Shown: positions 44,425 through 54,119, numbered from the stretch's first letter. The stretch is 64,000 nt of DNA from Rubricella aquisinus (GCF_014199445.1 NZ_JACIJS010000003.1:1-64000); one strand, 5' to 3'. Notes: generated by a model from the sequence alone, not told the origin. A program made the numbers and translations.

Positions 44425-45618
44425 ATGATCGGCCCGGCACACTCTCCTCCGCACCTGTTCACGCTCGTTTTGTTGACGGGTGTGTCGATCCTGTCGCTCA
44501 ACATGTTCCTACCGTCGTTGCCGCAAATGGCGGCGGAGTTTGAGGTGAGCTATGCGCTCATGGCTGTGTCTGTCGGCGGGTATCTGGGGCTGACGGCGGT
44601 TTTGCAGATCATCATGGGGCCAATGTCTGACCGGTTTGGCCGCCGCCCGCTTTTGCTGACGGGGTTGGGCGTGTTCACGCTTGCCTCCATCGGCTGTGTG
44701 CTGGCGCAGGACATCTGGACCTTCCTTTTGTGCCGGATGATGCAAGGCACCGTGATCGCCTGTGCCTCCGTGACCCGCGCGGTGGTGCGCGACACCCACA
44801 CCACGCGGGAGGCGGCGAGCAAGATCGGCTATATCTCCATGGCGATGGCCGCAGCCCCGATGCTGGGGCCGAGTGTTGGCGGCGTGATGGATGAGTTTTT
44901 CGGCTGGCGCTCCGTCTTTGTGCTGTTCAGCCTGTTGGGGCTGGCCTGTTTCCTGCTGACCTATTTCGATCTGGGTGAGACGAACAAAAACCCGTCGCCC
45001 ACGATCCGCCAGCAATTCCGCGCCTATCCTGAATTGATCCGGTCAGAGGCGTTCTGGGCCTACGCGATCTGCATGAGCTTTTCGGTGGGGGCGTTTTATG
45101 TGTTCCAAAGCGGCGCGCCACTGGTGGCCGCCGCGGTGTTTGACCTGTCGCCGTCCCTCCTTGGCGTTGCCATTGGCAGCATCACGCTGGGGTTTTTCTT
45201 TGGCACCTTCCTGTCGGGGCGGATCGCGTCAAAGGTGCGGCTGTCCACGATGATGATCGCGGGTCGTATCTCTGCCACCTCTGGCATGGTGATCGCGCTT
45301 GCGCTGCTTGGTCTGGGGTTTGAGAGTGTCTGGACCTATTTCACGCCGGTCCTGCTGGTCGGGTTCGGCAATGGCCTGACCTTGCCAAGTGCGGGGGCGG
45401 GGGCGCTGTCGGTCCGACCTGATCTCGCCGGGGGTGCCTCGGGCCTGTCGGGCGCGATGATGGTTGCCATCGGGGGGGTGCTGACAAGCCTTGCCGCCGC
45501 CGCGCTGACGCCGGAGCAAGCGGCCCCGATGCTGCTGTGGATCATGCTCGCCGTGATCCTGATCGCGTTTGCCGCCGCGTGGCGCGCGCGCAAATATGAC
45601 GACCTGATCGACCGCTAG
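44425..45618 (+). CDS. Bcr/CflA-family MFS drug:proton antiporter
   Basis: The 397-residue protein has 12 likely membrane segments. SILSLNMFLPSLPQMAAEFEVS at the start, MGPMSDRFGRRPLLLTGL in the first cytoplasmic loop and CRMMQGTVIACASVTRAVVRD are the DHA1 Bcr/CflA signature. It probably exports small amphiphilic compounds. The ATG at 44425 is preferred to a TTG at 44380. The stop overlaps the convergent cupin by 4 nt. Confidence 0.87.
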   Translation: MIGPAHSPPHLFTLVLLTGVSILSLNMFLPSLPQMAAEFEVSYALMAVSVGGYLGLTAVLQIIMGPMSDRFGRRPLLLTGLGVFTLASIGCVLAQDIWTFLLCRMMQGTVIACASVTRAVVRDTHTTREAASKIGYISMAMAAAPMLGPSVGGVMDEFFGWRSVFVLFSLLGLACFLLTYFDLGETNKNPSPTIRQQFRAYPELIRSEAFWAYAICMSFSVGAFYVFQSGAPLVAAAVFDLSPSLLGVAIGSITLGFFFGTFLSGRIASKVRLSTMMIAGRISATSGMVIALALLGLGFESVWTYFTPVLLVGFGNGLTLPSAGAGALSVRPDLAGGASGLSGAMMVAIGGVLTSLAAAALTPEQAAPMLLWIMLAVILIAFAAAWRARKYDDLIDR

Positions 45619-45956
45619 GTGAGATCGTCGCGGTCGCCCCGCGTCGAGGGGGCGGAGATCACCAGAAATTCCAGCGGCTCGTCCCCGTCATTGCGCGCCT
45701 GATGGGGCAGGCCAGGGGCAATCTCAAGCGCTTGATCCGGCCCGACATGGTGCAACACGCCATCGCATTCCATGCTCAGAACGCCAGAGAGGACGTGAAA
45801 CACCTGCCGCGCATGGGCATGGCGGTGGCGGGTCTCGGTCGTGTGGGGAGGCATCGCCTCCCGGATCACGGACAGGTCTGGCCGGTCGCACCAGCGCCAG
45901 CCATCGCAGCCCGCGCCCCAAGTGTAATGGGGCGCCGTCGTCTTGGAAAGGATCAC
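45615..45956 (-). CDS. Cupin-domain protein
   Basis: The 113-residue protein has one cupin barrel: ETRHRHAHARQVFHVLSGVLSME supplies the metal ligands of motif 1 (with Gln in place of Glu), and IAPGLPHQARNDGDEPLEFLVIS is motif 2. The function may be sensing or a small-molecule reaction. It overlaps the CoxG-like gene by 4 nt, so the two are co-translated. Confidence 0.8.
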   Translation of the reverse strand: MILSKTTAPHYTWGAGCDGWRWCDRPDLSVIREAMPPHTTETRHRHAHARQVFHVLSGVLSMECDGVLHHVGPDQALEIAPGLPHQARNDGDEPLEFLVISAPSTRGDRDDLT

Positions 45957-46471
45957 TTGCCCTTGAGACGCGCGAACCAGCCCTTCTTTTCCGCCTCGGG
46001 CGCGTCCTCGTCCTCCTCGCCCTCCGGGGCGGGTTCGAGCGCATCCTTGAAATTGGTGAAAAACTGGTCAGCCATCTTTTTGGCGAAGCCGTCGATGATG
46101 CGGGAGCCAAGCTGCGCGAGCTTTCCACCGACCTTGGCATCCACCGTATAGGTCAGCTCCGTGCCGCCATCCTCGGTATCCGCGAGCGACACATCCGCCG
46201 CCCCCTTGGCAAAGCCCGCAGCGCCGCCCTTGCCCTCCCCGACGAGGCGGTAGCTCGTGCCCTCGACCACATCCTCCAGCGCCACAGCGCCCTTGAACGT
46301 GGCCTTCACCGGGCCGACCTTTTGCACGACGGTTGCCTCAAACCCCTCCTCGGGGGAGCCGGTCAAGTCCTGTGTGCCGGGGATGCAGGCTTTGAGCACC
46401 TCCGGGTCGTTCAGTGCGGCCCAGACGGTGGCGCGGTCGGCGGCGATGGTGCGGGAGCCGGTGAGTTCCAT
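45953..46471 (-). CDS. CoxG/SRPBCC-fold protein
   Basis: The 172-residue protein has the START/SRPBCC pattern of CO-dehydrogenase subunit G: MELTGSRTIAADRATVWAALNDPEVLKACIPGTQ. It ends in an acidic linker and a short basic amphipathic tail (KKGWFARLKGK) that may touch the membrane. No coxMSL genes are here, so a role in CO oxidation is not supported; a lipid or quinone-binding role is possible. Start set by GGAAAG upstream. Confidence 0.85.
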   Translation of the reverse strand: MELTGSRTIAADRATVWAALNDPEVLKACIPGTQDLTGSPEEGFEATVVQKVGPVKATFKGAVALEDVVEGTSYRLVGEGKGGAAGFAKGAADVSLADTEDGGTELTYTVDAKVGGKLAQLGSRIIDGFAKKMADQFFTNFKDALEPAPEGEEDEDAPEAEKKGWFARLKGK

Positions 46472-46535
46472 GTCTTTCCTCCAAATCAGTTGGCGCGATG
46501 CTAACCACTGCCACCGCGCAAGCGCAATCATCCTT

Positions 46536-46604
46536 GGCCCGGAATCAAGCCGAAGGCGCCGGGCCAGCGGCCGTCCGTCCGCAGGGCGGCCGCTTCTGCG
46601 CTGG
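46536..46604. repeat. Dispersed repeat, family B copy 3
   Basis: On the minus strand 46560 to 46541 reads GGCGCCTTCGGCTTGATTCC, the family core, enclosed by GGCCCGG/CCGGGCC (46536-46542 and 46559-46565). AGCGGCCG (46566-46573) and CGGCCGCT (46587-46594) form a second hairpin. It lies between the pccR stop and the CoxG-like start, both read leftwards. Confidence 0.7.
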
Positions 46605-46702
46605 GTCCGCTGAGCCGATCTGGCGGAGGATGTTTCACCATAAAGCGCACAACGGTGCCGTCATGCGACCACCCCCGGACAGCCGCTGGCCCGGCTTGCG
46701 CT

Positions 46703-48103
46703 TCACACGATCCGGTAGGGCAGCAACCCCCGCTCATTCGGATCAACCCGCAAGGGGCGTTCCAACGGCGGGACGGAGCGTTGGTGGCAGCCCACGCGCT
46801 CGCATATCCGGCAGGACACGCCAATCGGCTCAAACGGACCTGCTTCGGCGTCCAGCCCGTCGGCATAGGTCAATTGCCCGGCATGGCTGACCTCACAGCC
46901 AAGGCCGATCGCATAGCGCCGCACGGGCGCGTCGAAACTGCCGCCCGGTTTCGACACGTCGCGGGCGAGGCACAGATACCGCACGCCATCCGGCGTCTCC
47001 GCCAATTGGCGCAGGAACCGGCCCGGTGTCTCAAAAGCCTGATGCACGTTCCACAACGGGCACGCGCCGCCAAAGCGGGCAAATTGCAGCCGCGTGGCCG
47101 AATGCCGCTTGGTGATCGTGCCTGCCTGATCCACCCGTACGAAGAAAAACGGCACGCCCTTGGCCCCGCTGCGCTGCAAGGTCGACAGCCGATGGGCCAC
47201 CTGCTCCAGCGACGCGCCGAACCGGTGCGACAGCAACTCCAGATCGTGCCGCACCTCCTGTGCTGCGCGCAGGAAGCTGCCATAGGGCAGCAGCGCTGCG
47301 CCTGCGAAATAATTGGCCAGCCCGATGCGCGCGATCTGGCGCGCCTCATCGCTGCGGAAACGCGCCAGATCAAGCGTCGCGTCCAGAAGGTCCGCATGGG
47401 CGAGAATGGCAATCTGATGCGCGATCTGAAACCGCTGGGTCGCGGGATCGGACATCGTGTTGAGCGCCAAGGTCCGGGTTTGCGGATCATATCGCCGGAC
47501 CGGATGCGCCGCACTTAGCGTGATGCTGACGCCCAGGGCATCGTCCAGCCAATCGCGCATGGCGGCAAGGCTGGTGCCGGGTGCGGTATGCTCGGCAAAG
47601 CGTTCGGCGGCACGGTCCAGCGGGTCGATATAATTGTCGCAATAGTGGAAAAAGTCGCGCACCTCTTCCCATGGCAGGGGGGCAAGGCCGGTCCCGCCCC
47701 GCTCTGTCGAAAGCTGTTCGTCCAATGTCCCAAGCCGATCCTGCGTTTCGCGGTGTTGCCGGTGGAGCGCAAGGAAGGCACGGGCCAGCGCGGGGGCGTT
47801 GCTGGCGGTCAGCGACAGGTCCGCAAGCGGCACAGTCACCTCCCCGAACATCGGATCGGCGAGTGCCTCACGCATATCCGCGACCATCCGGTCGGCCTCC
47901 CCCACATCCAACGTGCCGATGTCGAACTGAAACTCCGACGCCAGCGCGAGGATCACGGCGGCAGAGACGGGCCGGTGATTGTTCTCCATCTGATTGAGAT
48001 AGGAGAGCGACACACCAAGCCGTGCGGCGAATTCCTTTTGGGTCAGGGCCTTGTTCATCCGCAATTCCCGCAGCGCCACACCGGCATAGACTTTGCGCAT
48101 CAT
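46703..48103 (-). CDS. pccR: ScfR-family regulator of propionyl-CoA assimilation
   Basis: The 466-residue protein has an N-terminal XRE helix-turn-helix ([37 protein letters not shown]), a central IrrE/ImmA-like region with a degenerate metal motif ([10 protein letters not shown] instead of HExxH), and a C-terminal DUF2083 domain with Cys431, Cys434 and Cys439. This is the short-chain fatty acyl-CoA regulator layout. PccR of Rhodobacter sphaeroides controls pccB; here the gene diverges from pccB across 128 nt with clear operator-like boxes. Confidence 0.9.
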   Translation of the reverse strand: MMRKVYAGVALRELRMNKALTQKEFAARLGVSLSYLNQMENNHRPVSAAVILALASEFQFDIGTLDVGEADRMVADMREALADPMFGEVTVPLADLSLTASNAPALARAFLALHRQHRETQDRLGTLDEQLSTERGGTGLAPLPWEEVRDFFHYCDNYIDPLDRAAERFAEHTAPGTSLAAMRDWLDDALGVSITLSAAHPVRRYDPQTRTLALNTMSDPATQRFQIAHQIAILAHADLLDATLDLARFRSDEARQIARIGLANYFAGAALLPYGSFLRAAQEVRHDLELLSHRFGASLEQVAHRLSTLQRSGAKGVPFFFVRVDQAGTITKRHSATRLQFARFGGACPLWNVHQAFETPGRFLRQLAETPDGVRYLCLARDVSKPGGSFDAPVRRYAIGLGCEVSHAGQLTYADGLDAEAGPFEPIGVSCRICERVGCHQRSVPPLERPLRVDPNERGLLPYRIV

Positions 48104-48110
48104 CCCTCAC

Positions 48111-48161
48111 TTCGCAAATTTGCAATTCACAACATCATAGATTTACAGAATTTGCAATTCT
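48111..48161. promoter_or_regulatory. Twin operator boxes between pccR and pccB
   Basis: AATTTGCAATTC occurs twice, at 48117-48128 and 48149-48160, 32 bp apart (about three helical turns). The first is part of TTCGCAAATTTGCAATTC. The second is inside the palindrome AGAATT-TGC-AATTCT (48147-48161). TTTGCAA-type elements are known for ScfR regulators, so these are likely PccR sites. Confidence 0.65.
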
Positions 48162-48231
48162 GCCATTCTCCGTTTGGTGCAGTGCACACCAGCGCGTAAG
48201 CTGGCGCAAAGATCCCAAGGGAGGCCGTGCC

Positions 48232-49764
48232 ATGATTTCCATCCTCGAACAGCTTGAAGAGCGTCGCGCACAGGCGCGCCTTGGCGGCGGGCAGCGTCGT
48301 ATTGATGCGCAACACGCGAAGGGAAAGCTGACCGCGCGGGAGCGGATCGAGGTGCTGCTCGATGATGGCAGTTTTGAAGAATACGACATGTTCAAAACCC
48401 ACCGCTGCACCGATTTCGGCATGGATGAGCAGCATATTCCGGGCGATGGCGTTGTCACGGGCTGGGGCACGATCAACGGGCGGCAGGTCTATGTGTTCAG
48501 TCAGGACTTCACCGTGTTCGGCGGCTCCCTGTCCGAAACCCATGCGGAGAAAATCTGCAAAATTCAGGACATGGCGCTGAAGGTTGGCGCGCCGGTCATT
48601 GGCCTCAACGATTCTGGTGGCGCGCGGATTCAGGAAGGGGTCGCATCACTTGCCGGATACGCGGATGTGTTCCAGCGCAATATCGAAGCCTCTGGCGTGA
48701 TCCCGCAGATCAGCGTGATCATGGGGCCCTGTGCGGGCGGCGCGGTCTACTCCCCCGCGATGACCGATTTCATCTTCATGGTGAAGGACACCTCCTACAT
48801 GTTCGTCACCGGCCCCGATGTGGTAAAAACCGTGACGAACGAGACCGTGACGGCAGAGGAGCTTGGCGGGGCCAAAACCCACACCTCCAAATCCTCCGTC
48901 GCGGATGGGGCGTTTGAAAACGATATGGAAGCGCTTGCGGAAGTGCGCCGCCTGATTGATTTCCTGCCGCTCAACAACCGCGAGAAAGCGCCGATCCGCC
49001 CCAGCTTTGACGATGCGAACCGGATTGACGACAGCCTTGATACGCTCGTGCCCGCGAATGCGAACACGCCCTACGATATGAAGGAGTTGATCCTGAAAAT
49101 CGCGGATGAGCATGATTTTTATGAGATTCAGGCGGATTACGCCAAAAACATGCTGACCGGATTCATTCGGATCGAAGGGCAGACCGTGGGCGTCTATGCC
49201 AATCAGCCGATGGTGCTGGCCGGGTGTCTGGATATCGACTCGAGCCGGAAGGCCGCGCGGTTTGTCCGCTTTTGCGACTGCTTTGAGATTCCGATCCTTT
49301 GTCTTGTCGATGTGCCCGGCTTCCTGCCCGGCACGGCGCAGGAATATAACGGCATCATCAAGCACGGCGCGAAACTGCTTTACGCAGTTGGTGAGGCGAC
49401 GGTGCCGAAAGTCACCGTGATCACGCGCAAAGCCTATGGCGGTGCCTATGACGTGATGCAATCCAAGCATATGAAAGCGGATGTGAATTACGCATGGCCC
49501 ACGGCGGAAATTGCCGTGATGGGGGCCAAGGGCGCGACGGAGATCCTTTATCGCTCCGAACTGGGCGACCCGGACAAGATCGCGGCGCGCACTGCGGCCT
49601 ATGAGGAGCGTTTTGCAAACCCGTTCGTTGCCGCCGAAAAAGGATTCATCGACGAAGTGATCATGCCCCATTCCACCCGCCGCCGCGTCGCGCGCGCCTT
49701 TGCCGCGCTCAAGAACAAGCGGGAAGAGCGGCCGTGGAAAAAGCACGACAATATTCCGCTGTGA
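48232..49764 (+). CDS. pccB: Propionyl-CoA carboxylase beta subunit
   Basis: The 510-residue carboxyltransferase transfers CO2 from carboxybiotin to propionyl-CoA, giving (S)-methylmalonyl-CoA. It has [39 protein letters not shown] and [17 protein letters not shown] in the N half, and [27 protein letters not shown] and [15 protein letters not shown] in the C half. Start ATG at 48232 after AAGGGAGG. It works with PccA encoded about 1.4 kb downstream. Confidence 0.97.
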   Translation: MISILEQLEERRAQARLGGGQRRIDAQHAKGKLTARERIEVLLDDGSFEEYDMFKTHRCTDFGMDEQHIPGDGVVTGWGTINGRQVYVFSQDFTVFGGSLSETHAEKICKIQDMALKVGAPVIGLNDSGGARIQEGVASLAGYADVFQRNIEASGVIPQISVIMGPCAGGAVYSPAMTDFIFMVKDTSYMFVTGPDVVKTVTNETVTAEELGGAKTHTSKSSVADGAFENDMEALAEVRRLIDFLPLNNREKAPIRPSFDDANRIDDSLDTLVPANANTPYDMKELILKIADEHDFYEIQADYAKNMLTGFIRIEGQTVGVYANQPMVLAGCLDIDSSRKAARFVRFCDCFEIPILCLVDVPGFLPGTAQEYNGIIKHGAKLLYAVGEATVPKVTVITRKAYGGAYDVMQSKHMKADVNYAWPTAEIAVMGAKGATEILYRSELGDPDKIAARTAAYEERFANPFVAAEKGFIDEVIMPHSTRRRVARAFAALKNKREERPWKKHDNIPL

Positions 49765-49768
49765 TCTG

Positions 49769-50134
49769 ATGGTGCGGCGGGGCTGGCATATTGAGCGGGA
49801 CACGCGGACGTTGACCCTGTCCCGCGCGGGGCGGGCGGGGTTTGATGTCTCCGCCAGCACACGGCTGCCCTTTGGCCCGGTCAGCCGCGCGCGGCTCGCC
49901 CATCAGATCAGACAAGATATGTGGCGCAGCCTGCGCCACATCACGGGCTTCTCTCCCGTCGTGAGGATCGAGCGTGACGGCCCCATGCTCACCCTCACGG
50001 CGGGAGGGGAGATTTCCCGAAAGCCGTTTCCGCATGCCCAGATCGAAGCGCGCATCGCGTCCCTTCTGACCGATCCGGCGCATCTTCGCCGATGGCGCGC
50101 CTGTGCGCGGGTCCGTGAGGTGGAAAATGCGTGA
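49769..50134 (+). CDS. Unknown 121-residue protein in the pcc locus
   Basis: It begins MVRRGWHIERDTRTLTLSRAGRAGFDVSAST, 4 nt after the pccB stop, and is rich in Arg and beta-strand-like segments (PVVRIERDGPMLTLTAGGE). No family recognised. The tight spacing suggests it is co-transcribed with pccB. Confidence 0.6.
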   Translation: MVRRGWHIERDTRTLTLSRAGRAGFDVSASTRLPFGPVSRARLAHQIRQDMWRSLRHITGFSPVVRIERDGPMLTLTAGGEISRKPFPHAQIEARIASLLTDPAHLRRWRACARVREVENA

Positions 50135-50214
50135 CGGTTTCAAAATCGGCACTGGTCCGGGGTGCCGAGCGCCCTATTTCACGCCTATCCTTGTGCAATA
50201 TGGGAGGGCGCGCC

Positions 50215-50436
50215 ATGCCGAAACTGGTGAAATTCATGATTTATCACGCGGCCAATGGCATGGCGATCGGGTGCGCGCTGCTGCTTGCGGCGATCTGGTT
50301 CAACCTGCTTGGCCTGGGCGATCTGCTGGCCACGGATCAGACGGGTCTTGCCACCGCGATCCTGTTCTTTCAGACAGCATTGACCACGGGGGCCGTGAAT
50401 ATGGGCATCGCCGTGATGGGGCTGGGCGAGGAGTGA
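50215..50436 (+). CDS. Small two-helix membrane protein in the pcc locus
   Basis: The 73-residue protein has membrane segments at about residues 13-31 (NGMAIGCALLLAAIWFNLLGL) and 45-66. GGGAGGG lies before the ATG at 50215. No family recognised. Confidence 0.6.
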   Translation: MPKLVKFMIYHAANGMAIGCALLLAAIWFNLLGLGDLLATDQTGLATAILFFQTALTTGAVNMGIAVMGLGEE

Positions 50437-50461
50437 CCGCAGCCCCGCAAGAGGGGCTGTC

Positions 50462-50812
50462 ATGCTGAAACACCGTGGATTTCCGGGCCGCCTACGCGGC
50501 ACCGATTTTCAATTCGTCATTCGTCGCGCGAACAAGGCGGGTGCCACGCCGCTCAAGGCGCGAGAGCGTCACGCGGACCGGCGCGGCCCGGATCGGGATG
50601 CCGATCAGGGCTTCATGAAAGCGTTGTGGGACCATTTCGGGGAGGAGCCGTTCGAGCGCGGCAACCTTGATGCGGGCCGCTTGAGTTGGCTGTTCGGGCG
50701 CGAAGTCATCCCCGCGGAGGAGCCATTCGATCCCGCGTCCTATGACGCGCTGTTGCGGATCGACGTTGAGGCGATGAACCGCTCATTTCCCGACCTTGAG
50801 TTCTTTGAGTGA
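50462..50812 (+). CDS. Unknown 116-residue protein in the pcc locus
   Basis: The first half is very basic (HRGFPGRLRGTDFQFVIRRANKAGATPLKARERHADRRGPDRDADQ); the second is acidic (WDHFGEEPFERGNLDAGRL to FPDLEFFE). No family recognised. Codon use and placement between pccB and pccA support a real gene; the ATG is poorly preceded. Confidence 0.5.
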   Translation: MLKHRGFPGRLRGTDFQFVIRRANKAGATPLKARERHADRRGPDRDADQGFMKALWDHFGEEPFERGNLDAGRLSWLFGREVIPAEEPFDPASYDALLRIDVEAMNRSFPDLEFFE

Positions 50813-50905
50813 TCGGATGCGCCGCGGTGTCGCCCATATCCCCTTGCCAATCCCGGCGCTGTCCCGCTCCATCATGGGGCGTGAGACAAGCTTTGGGGGT
50901 ATGTC

Positions 50906-51115
50906 ATGCGAACGACACTTGCTGCACTTTTGCTCATTGGCCTTGCGGCCTGTGGTACATCCACGGGTGACCGGGCCGCGTCAGGCGGGCTTATCGGGAC
51001 CGCGGGCGCGGTTGCGGTGGGCGGGGCGCTGTTCCCGGCGGTCGCGATTGGCGCGGGCGTTGGTGCGCTTACCGATTCAGACGAACTCAACCTTGGGCGG
51101 CCGATCTGGGAATAA
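50906..51115 (+). CDS. Small lipoprotein with glycine-zipper-like segment
   Basis: The 69-residue protein has a lipobox LAAC at residues 13-16 and then GGLIGTAGAVAVGGALFPAVAIGAGVGAL, a Gly/Ala-rich stretch resembling glycine-zipper lipoproteins. The mature protein has about 54 residues and should be attached to a membrane. It lies 90 nt before pccA. Confidence 0.72.
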   Translation: MRTTLAALLLIGLAACGTSTGDRAASGGLIGTAGAVAVGGALFPAVAIGAGVGALTDSDELNLGRPIWE

Positions 51116-51205
51116 TTCCCGGCCCGTGACCGCCCTGATCCCGCTCAATCGGCGTGGCCCGTCTGGCCGCGCCCCTTGTCATGCCTTCATCACGGACGGT
51201 GCCAC

Positions 51206-53200
51206 ATGATCCAGAAAATCCTTATCGCAAACCGGGGCGAGATCGCCTGCCGCGTCATCAAATCCGCGCGCAAGATGGGGATCAAGACGGTCGCCGTGTA
51301 TTCCGATGCGGATGCACATGCGCTGCATGTGCGGATGGCGGATGAGGCCATTCATATCGGCCCCGCACCCGCCAACCAGTCCTATATCGTGATCGACAAG
51401 ATCATGGAGGCCGTGCGCCAATCGGGCGCGGACGCGGTGCATCCCGGCTATGGCTTCCTGTCGGAGCGGGCCGAATTTGCCCAAGCGCTCGCGAAAGAGG
51501 GTGTCGCCTTCATCGGTCCGCCCACAGGCGCGATTGAGGCGATGGGAGACAAGATCACCTCCAAAAAGCTCGCCGCAGAAGCAGGCGTCAGCACCGTGCC
51601 CGGCTATATGGGGCTGATTGATGACGCGGAACACGCGGTCAAGATTGCGAATGAAATCGGCTATCCCGTGATGATCAAGGCCAGCGCCGGCGGTGGTGGC
51701 AAGGGGATGCGGATCGCATGGACTGACGACGAGGCGCGCGAAGGCTTCGCCCTGTCGAAATCGGAAGCCGCCAACAGCTTTGGCGATGACCGGATTTTCA
51801 TCGAGAAATTCGTGACCCAGCCGCGCCATATCGAAATTCAGGTTCTGGGCGATCAACACGGCAACTGCATCTACCTCAACGAGCGGGAATGCTCCATCCA
51901 GCGGCGCAACCAGAAGGTTATCGAAGAGGCGCCATCGCCCTTCCTTGACGAAGCGACACGCAAGGCAATGGGGGAGCAATCCGTGGCGCTTGCCAAGGCG
52001 GTCGATTACTGCTCCGCCGGGACCGTGGAATTCATCGTGGATGGCGACCGAAACTTCTATTTCCTTGAGATGAACACCCGTTTGCAGGTGGAGCATCCAG
52101 TGACCGAACTCATCACCGGTGTCGATCTGGTGGAGCAGATGATCCGCGTCGCGGCAGGGGAGGAATTGTCCCTCAAGCAGGAGGATATCGGCATCAATGG
52201 CTGGGCGATTGAAAGCCGCCTTTATGCCGAGGATCCGTTCCGCAATTTCCTGCCCTCCATCGGGCGGCTGACCCGCTACCGCCCCCCGGCGGAAGTGGAT
52301 CAGAAGGTGCGCAACGACACCGGCGTCTTTGAGGGCGGCGAGATCAGCATGTATTACGACCCGATGATCGCCAAGCTTTGCACATGGGGTCCGGATCGGG
52401 GCCAAGCGATTGAGGAAATGCGCCTCGCGCTCGATATGTTCGAGGTGGAGGGGATCGGCCACAACCTGCCCTTCCTCAGTGCGGTGATGGATCATCCGCG
52501 CTTTGTATCAGGGGAGATCACGACCGCGTTCATCGCGGAGGAATATCCCGACGGCTTCGAGGGGGCGCCGCTCTCCGTCGCGCAGGAAACCCGGCTCGCC
52601 GCCGTGGCCGCCGCCGCCAATCTCGTGGAGGCGCGCCGCGCCGCACAGATCAGCGGTGCCATGGCAGGGCGCGGCAATGTCGTGGGGGGCGATTGGGTCG
52701 TCACGATGGGTGACAGCCGGTTTGAGGCTGTGGTCGCGGATCGCGGCGATTGGCTGTTCGCCGTGACCATCGGGGAGGAGACCTTTACCATTGATCTGGA
52801 AAGCTGGTGCCCCGGGGATCTTCTGATCCATGCGGGCGTCGATGGCACCCCGATGCCGATCAAGGTGGCTCCCGCGACCGACGGCTACACCATGCGCTAT
52901 CGCGGTGCGTCGCGGCGCGTGTTCGTGCGCACCCCACGCCATGCCGAATTGGCCGAACTGATGCCAGAGAAGGTGCCAGCCGACACCTCCAAAATGCTGC
53001 TTTGCCCGATGCCCGGTCTGGTGGTGAATATCGCCGTCGCGGAAGGCGAAGAGGTGCAGGAGGGTCAGGCGCTCTGTACCGTCGAGGCGATGAAGATGGA
53101 AAACGTCCTGCGCGCCGAAAAGAAGGGCGTGGTGAGCAAGATCAACGCCGAAGCGGGCACATCGCTTGCCGTGGACGATGTGATCATGGAGTTCGAATAA
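51206..53200 (+). CDS. pccA: Propionyl-CoA carboxylase alpha subunit
   Basis: The 664-residue protein has a biotin carboxylase domain (KILIANRGEIACRVIKSARKMG, VHPGYGFLSERAEFA, IKASAGGGGKGMR, MNTRLQVEHPVTELITG), a linking domain, and a C-terminal biotin carrier domain with the biotinylated Lys in VEAMKMENVL, about residue 630. It carboxylates biotin with ATP and bicarbonate. Together with PccB it makes the alpha6-beta6 enzyme. Confidence 0.97.
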   Translation: MIQKILIANRGEIACRVIKSARKMGIKTVAVYSDADAHALHVRMADEAIHIGPAPANQSYIVIDKIMEAVRQSGADAVHPGYGFLSERAEFAQALAKEGVAFIGPPTGAIEAMGDKITSKKLAAEAGVSTVPGYMGLIDDAEHAVKIANEIGYPVMIKASAGGGGKGMRIAWTDDEAREGFALSKSEAANSFGDDRIFIEKFVTQPRHIEIQVLGDQHGNCIYLNERECSIQRRNQKVIEEAPSPFLDEATRKAMGEQSVALAKAVDYCSAGTVEFIVDGDRNFYFLEMNTRLQVEHPVTELITGVDLVEQMIRVAAGEELSLKQEDIGINGWAIESRLYAEDPFRNFLPSIGRLTRYRPPAEVDQKVRNDTGVFEGGEISMYYDPMIAKLCTWGPDRGQAIEEMRLALDMFEVEGIGHNLPFLSAVMDHPRFVSGEITTAFIAEEYPDGFEGAPLSVAQETRLAAVAAAANLVEARRAAQISGAMAGRGNVVGGDWVVTMGDSRFEAVVADRGDWLFAVTIGEETFTIDLESWCPGDLLIHAGVDGTPMPIKVAPATDGYTMRYRGASRRVFVRTPRHAELAELMPEKVPADTSKMLLCPMPGLVVNIAVAEGEEVQEGQALCTVEAMKMENVLRAEKKGVVSKINAEAGTSLAVDDVIMEFE

Positions 53201-53239
53201 GATGATCCTTGCGCGCCATAGGGCTCGGGGGGCGGACAC

Positions 53240-54118
53240 ATGCTGACCCCCACCTGCCATATTGGCGCTCTGGAGGTGAACCGCCTTGGCTATGGCTGCT
53301 GGCGCTTTGCCGGATCGTCGTTGCGGGACGCAGCGGCGAAGGTCGGGGCGGCGCTTGATGCGGGGATGACCCTCTTTGACACCGCGCCGATCTATGGCTT
53401 CGGGGCCGAAGGCTTCGGCGATGCGGAGGCGCGGCTTGGTGATGTGTTCGCCGCCGATCCCGCGTTGCGGGGGCAGGTGACGCTGGTGACGAAGGCCGGG
53501 ATCACGCCGCCGATGCCCTATGATAGCCGGGCCGCACATCTGTTGGACAGTTGTGAAGCGTCCCTGCGGCGGCTGCGCACCGATGTGATTGACCTCTTTC
53601 TGATCCACCGCCCCGATTTTCTCACCCATCCGGCTCAGGTGGCGGACGGGCTGACGCGGTTGCGCGCTGCGGGCAAGGTGCGGGAGGTGGGCGTGTCAAA
53701 CTACACACCCGCGCAAGCCCGCGCGCTTCAGGCGCATCTCGACTTTCCGCTTGCTGCGACCCAACCGGAATTTTCAGCAGCCCACACCGTGCCGCTTTAT
53801 GACGGAACACTCGATCACGCGATGGAGGCGGGGATGGCCGTCATGGCATGGTCCCCCTTGGCGGGTGGGGCGCTTGCAACAGGGCAGGGCGATCCAGCGC
53901 TCACCGCTAAGCTTGCGGAGGTGGCACAGGCGCATGAGAGCCGCCCGGACCTGGTCGCCCTTGCGTGGGTGCTGATGCATCCAAGCCTGCCCATCGCGCT
54001 CATCGGCAGCCAAAACCCTGCGCGCATCACGGCCAGCGCCGATGTCTGGTCCCTCAATCTGAGCCGTGCGGAATGGTACGCTATCCTTGAGGCCAGCCTT
54101 GGGGAGCGGATGCCGTGA
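53240..54118 (+). CDS. Aldo/keto reductase
   Basis: The 292-residue protein has the TIM-barrel pattern LGYGCWRFAGSS, MTLFDTAPIYGFGAEGFGDAEARLG (Asp and Tyr of the active site), VTLVTKAGI (Lys), LFLIHRPDF (His) and the C-terminal IGSQNPARI. It would reduce an aldehyde or ketone with NADPH; the substrate is unknown. It starts 39 nt after pccA. Confidence 0.88.
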   Translation: MLTPTCHIGALEVNRLGYGCWRFAGSSLRDAAAKVGAALDAGMTLFDTAPIYGFGAEGFGDAEARLGDVFAADPALRGQVTLVTKAGITPPMPYDSRAAHLLDSCEASLRRLRTDVIDLFLIHRPDFLTHPAQVADGLTRLRAAGKVREVGVSNYTPAQARALQAHLDFPLAATQPEFSAAHTVPLYDGTLDHAMEAGMAVMAWSPLAGGALATGQGDPALTAKLAEVAQAHESRPDLVALAWVLMHPSLPIALIGSQNPARITASADVWSLNLSRAEWYAILEASLGERMP

Positions 54119-54119
54119 G

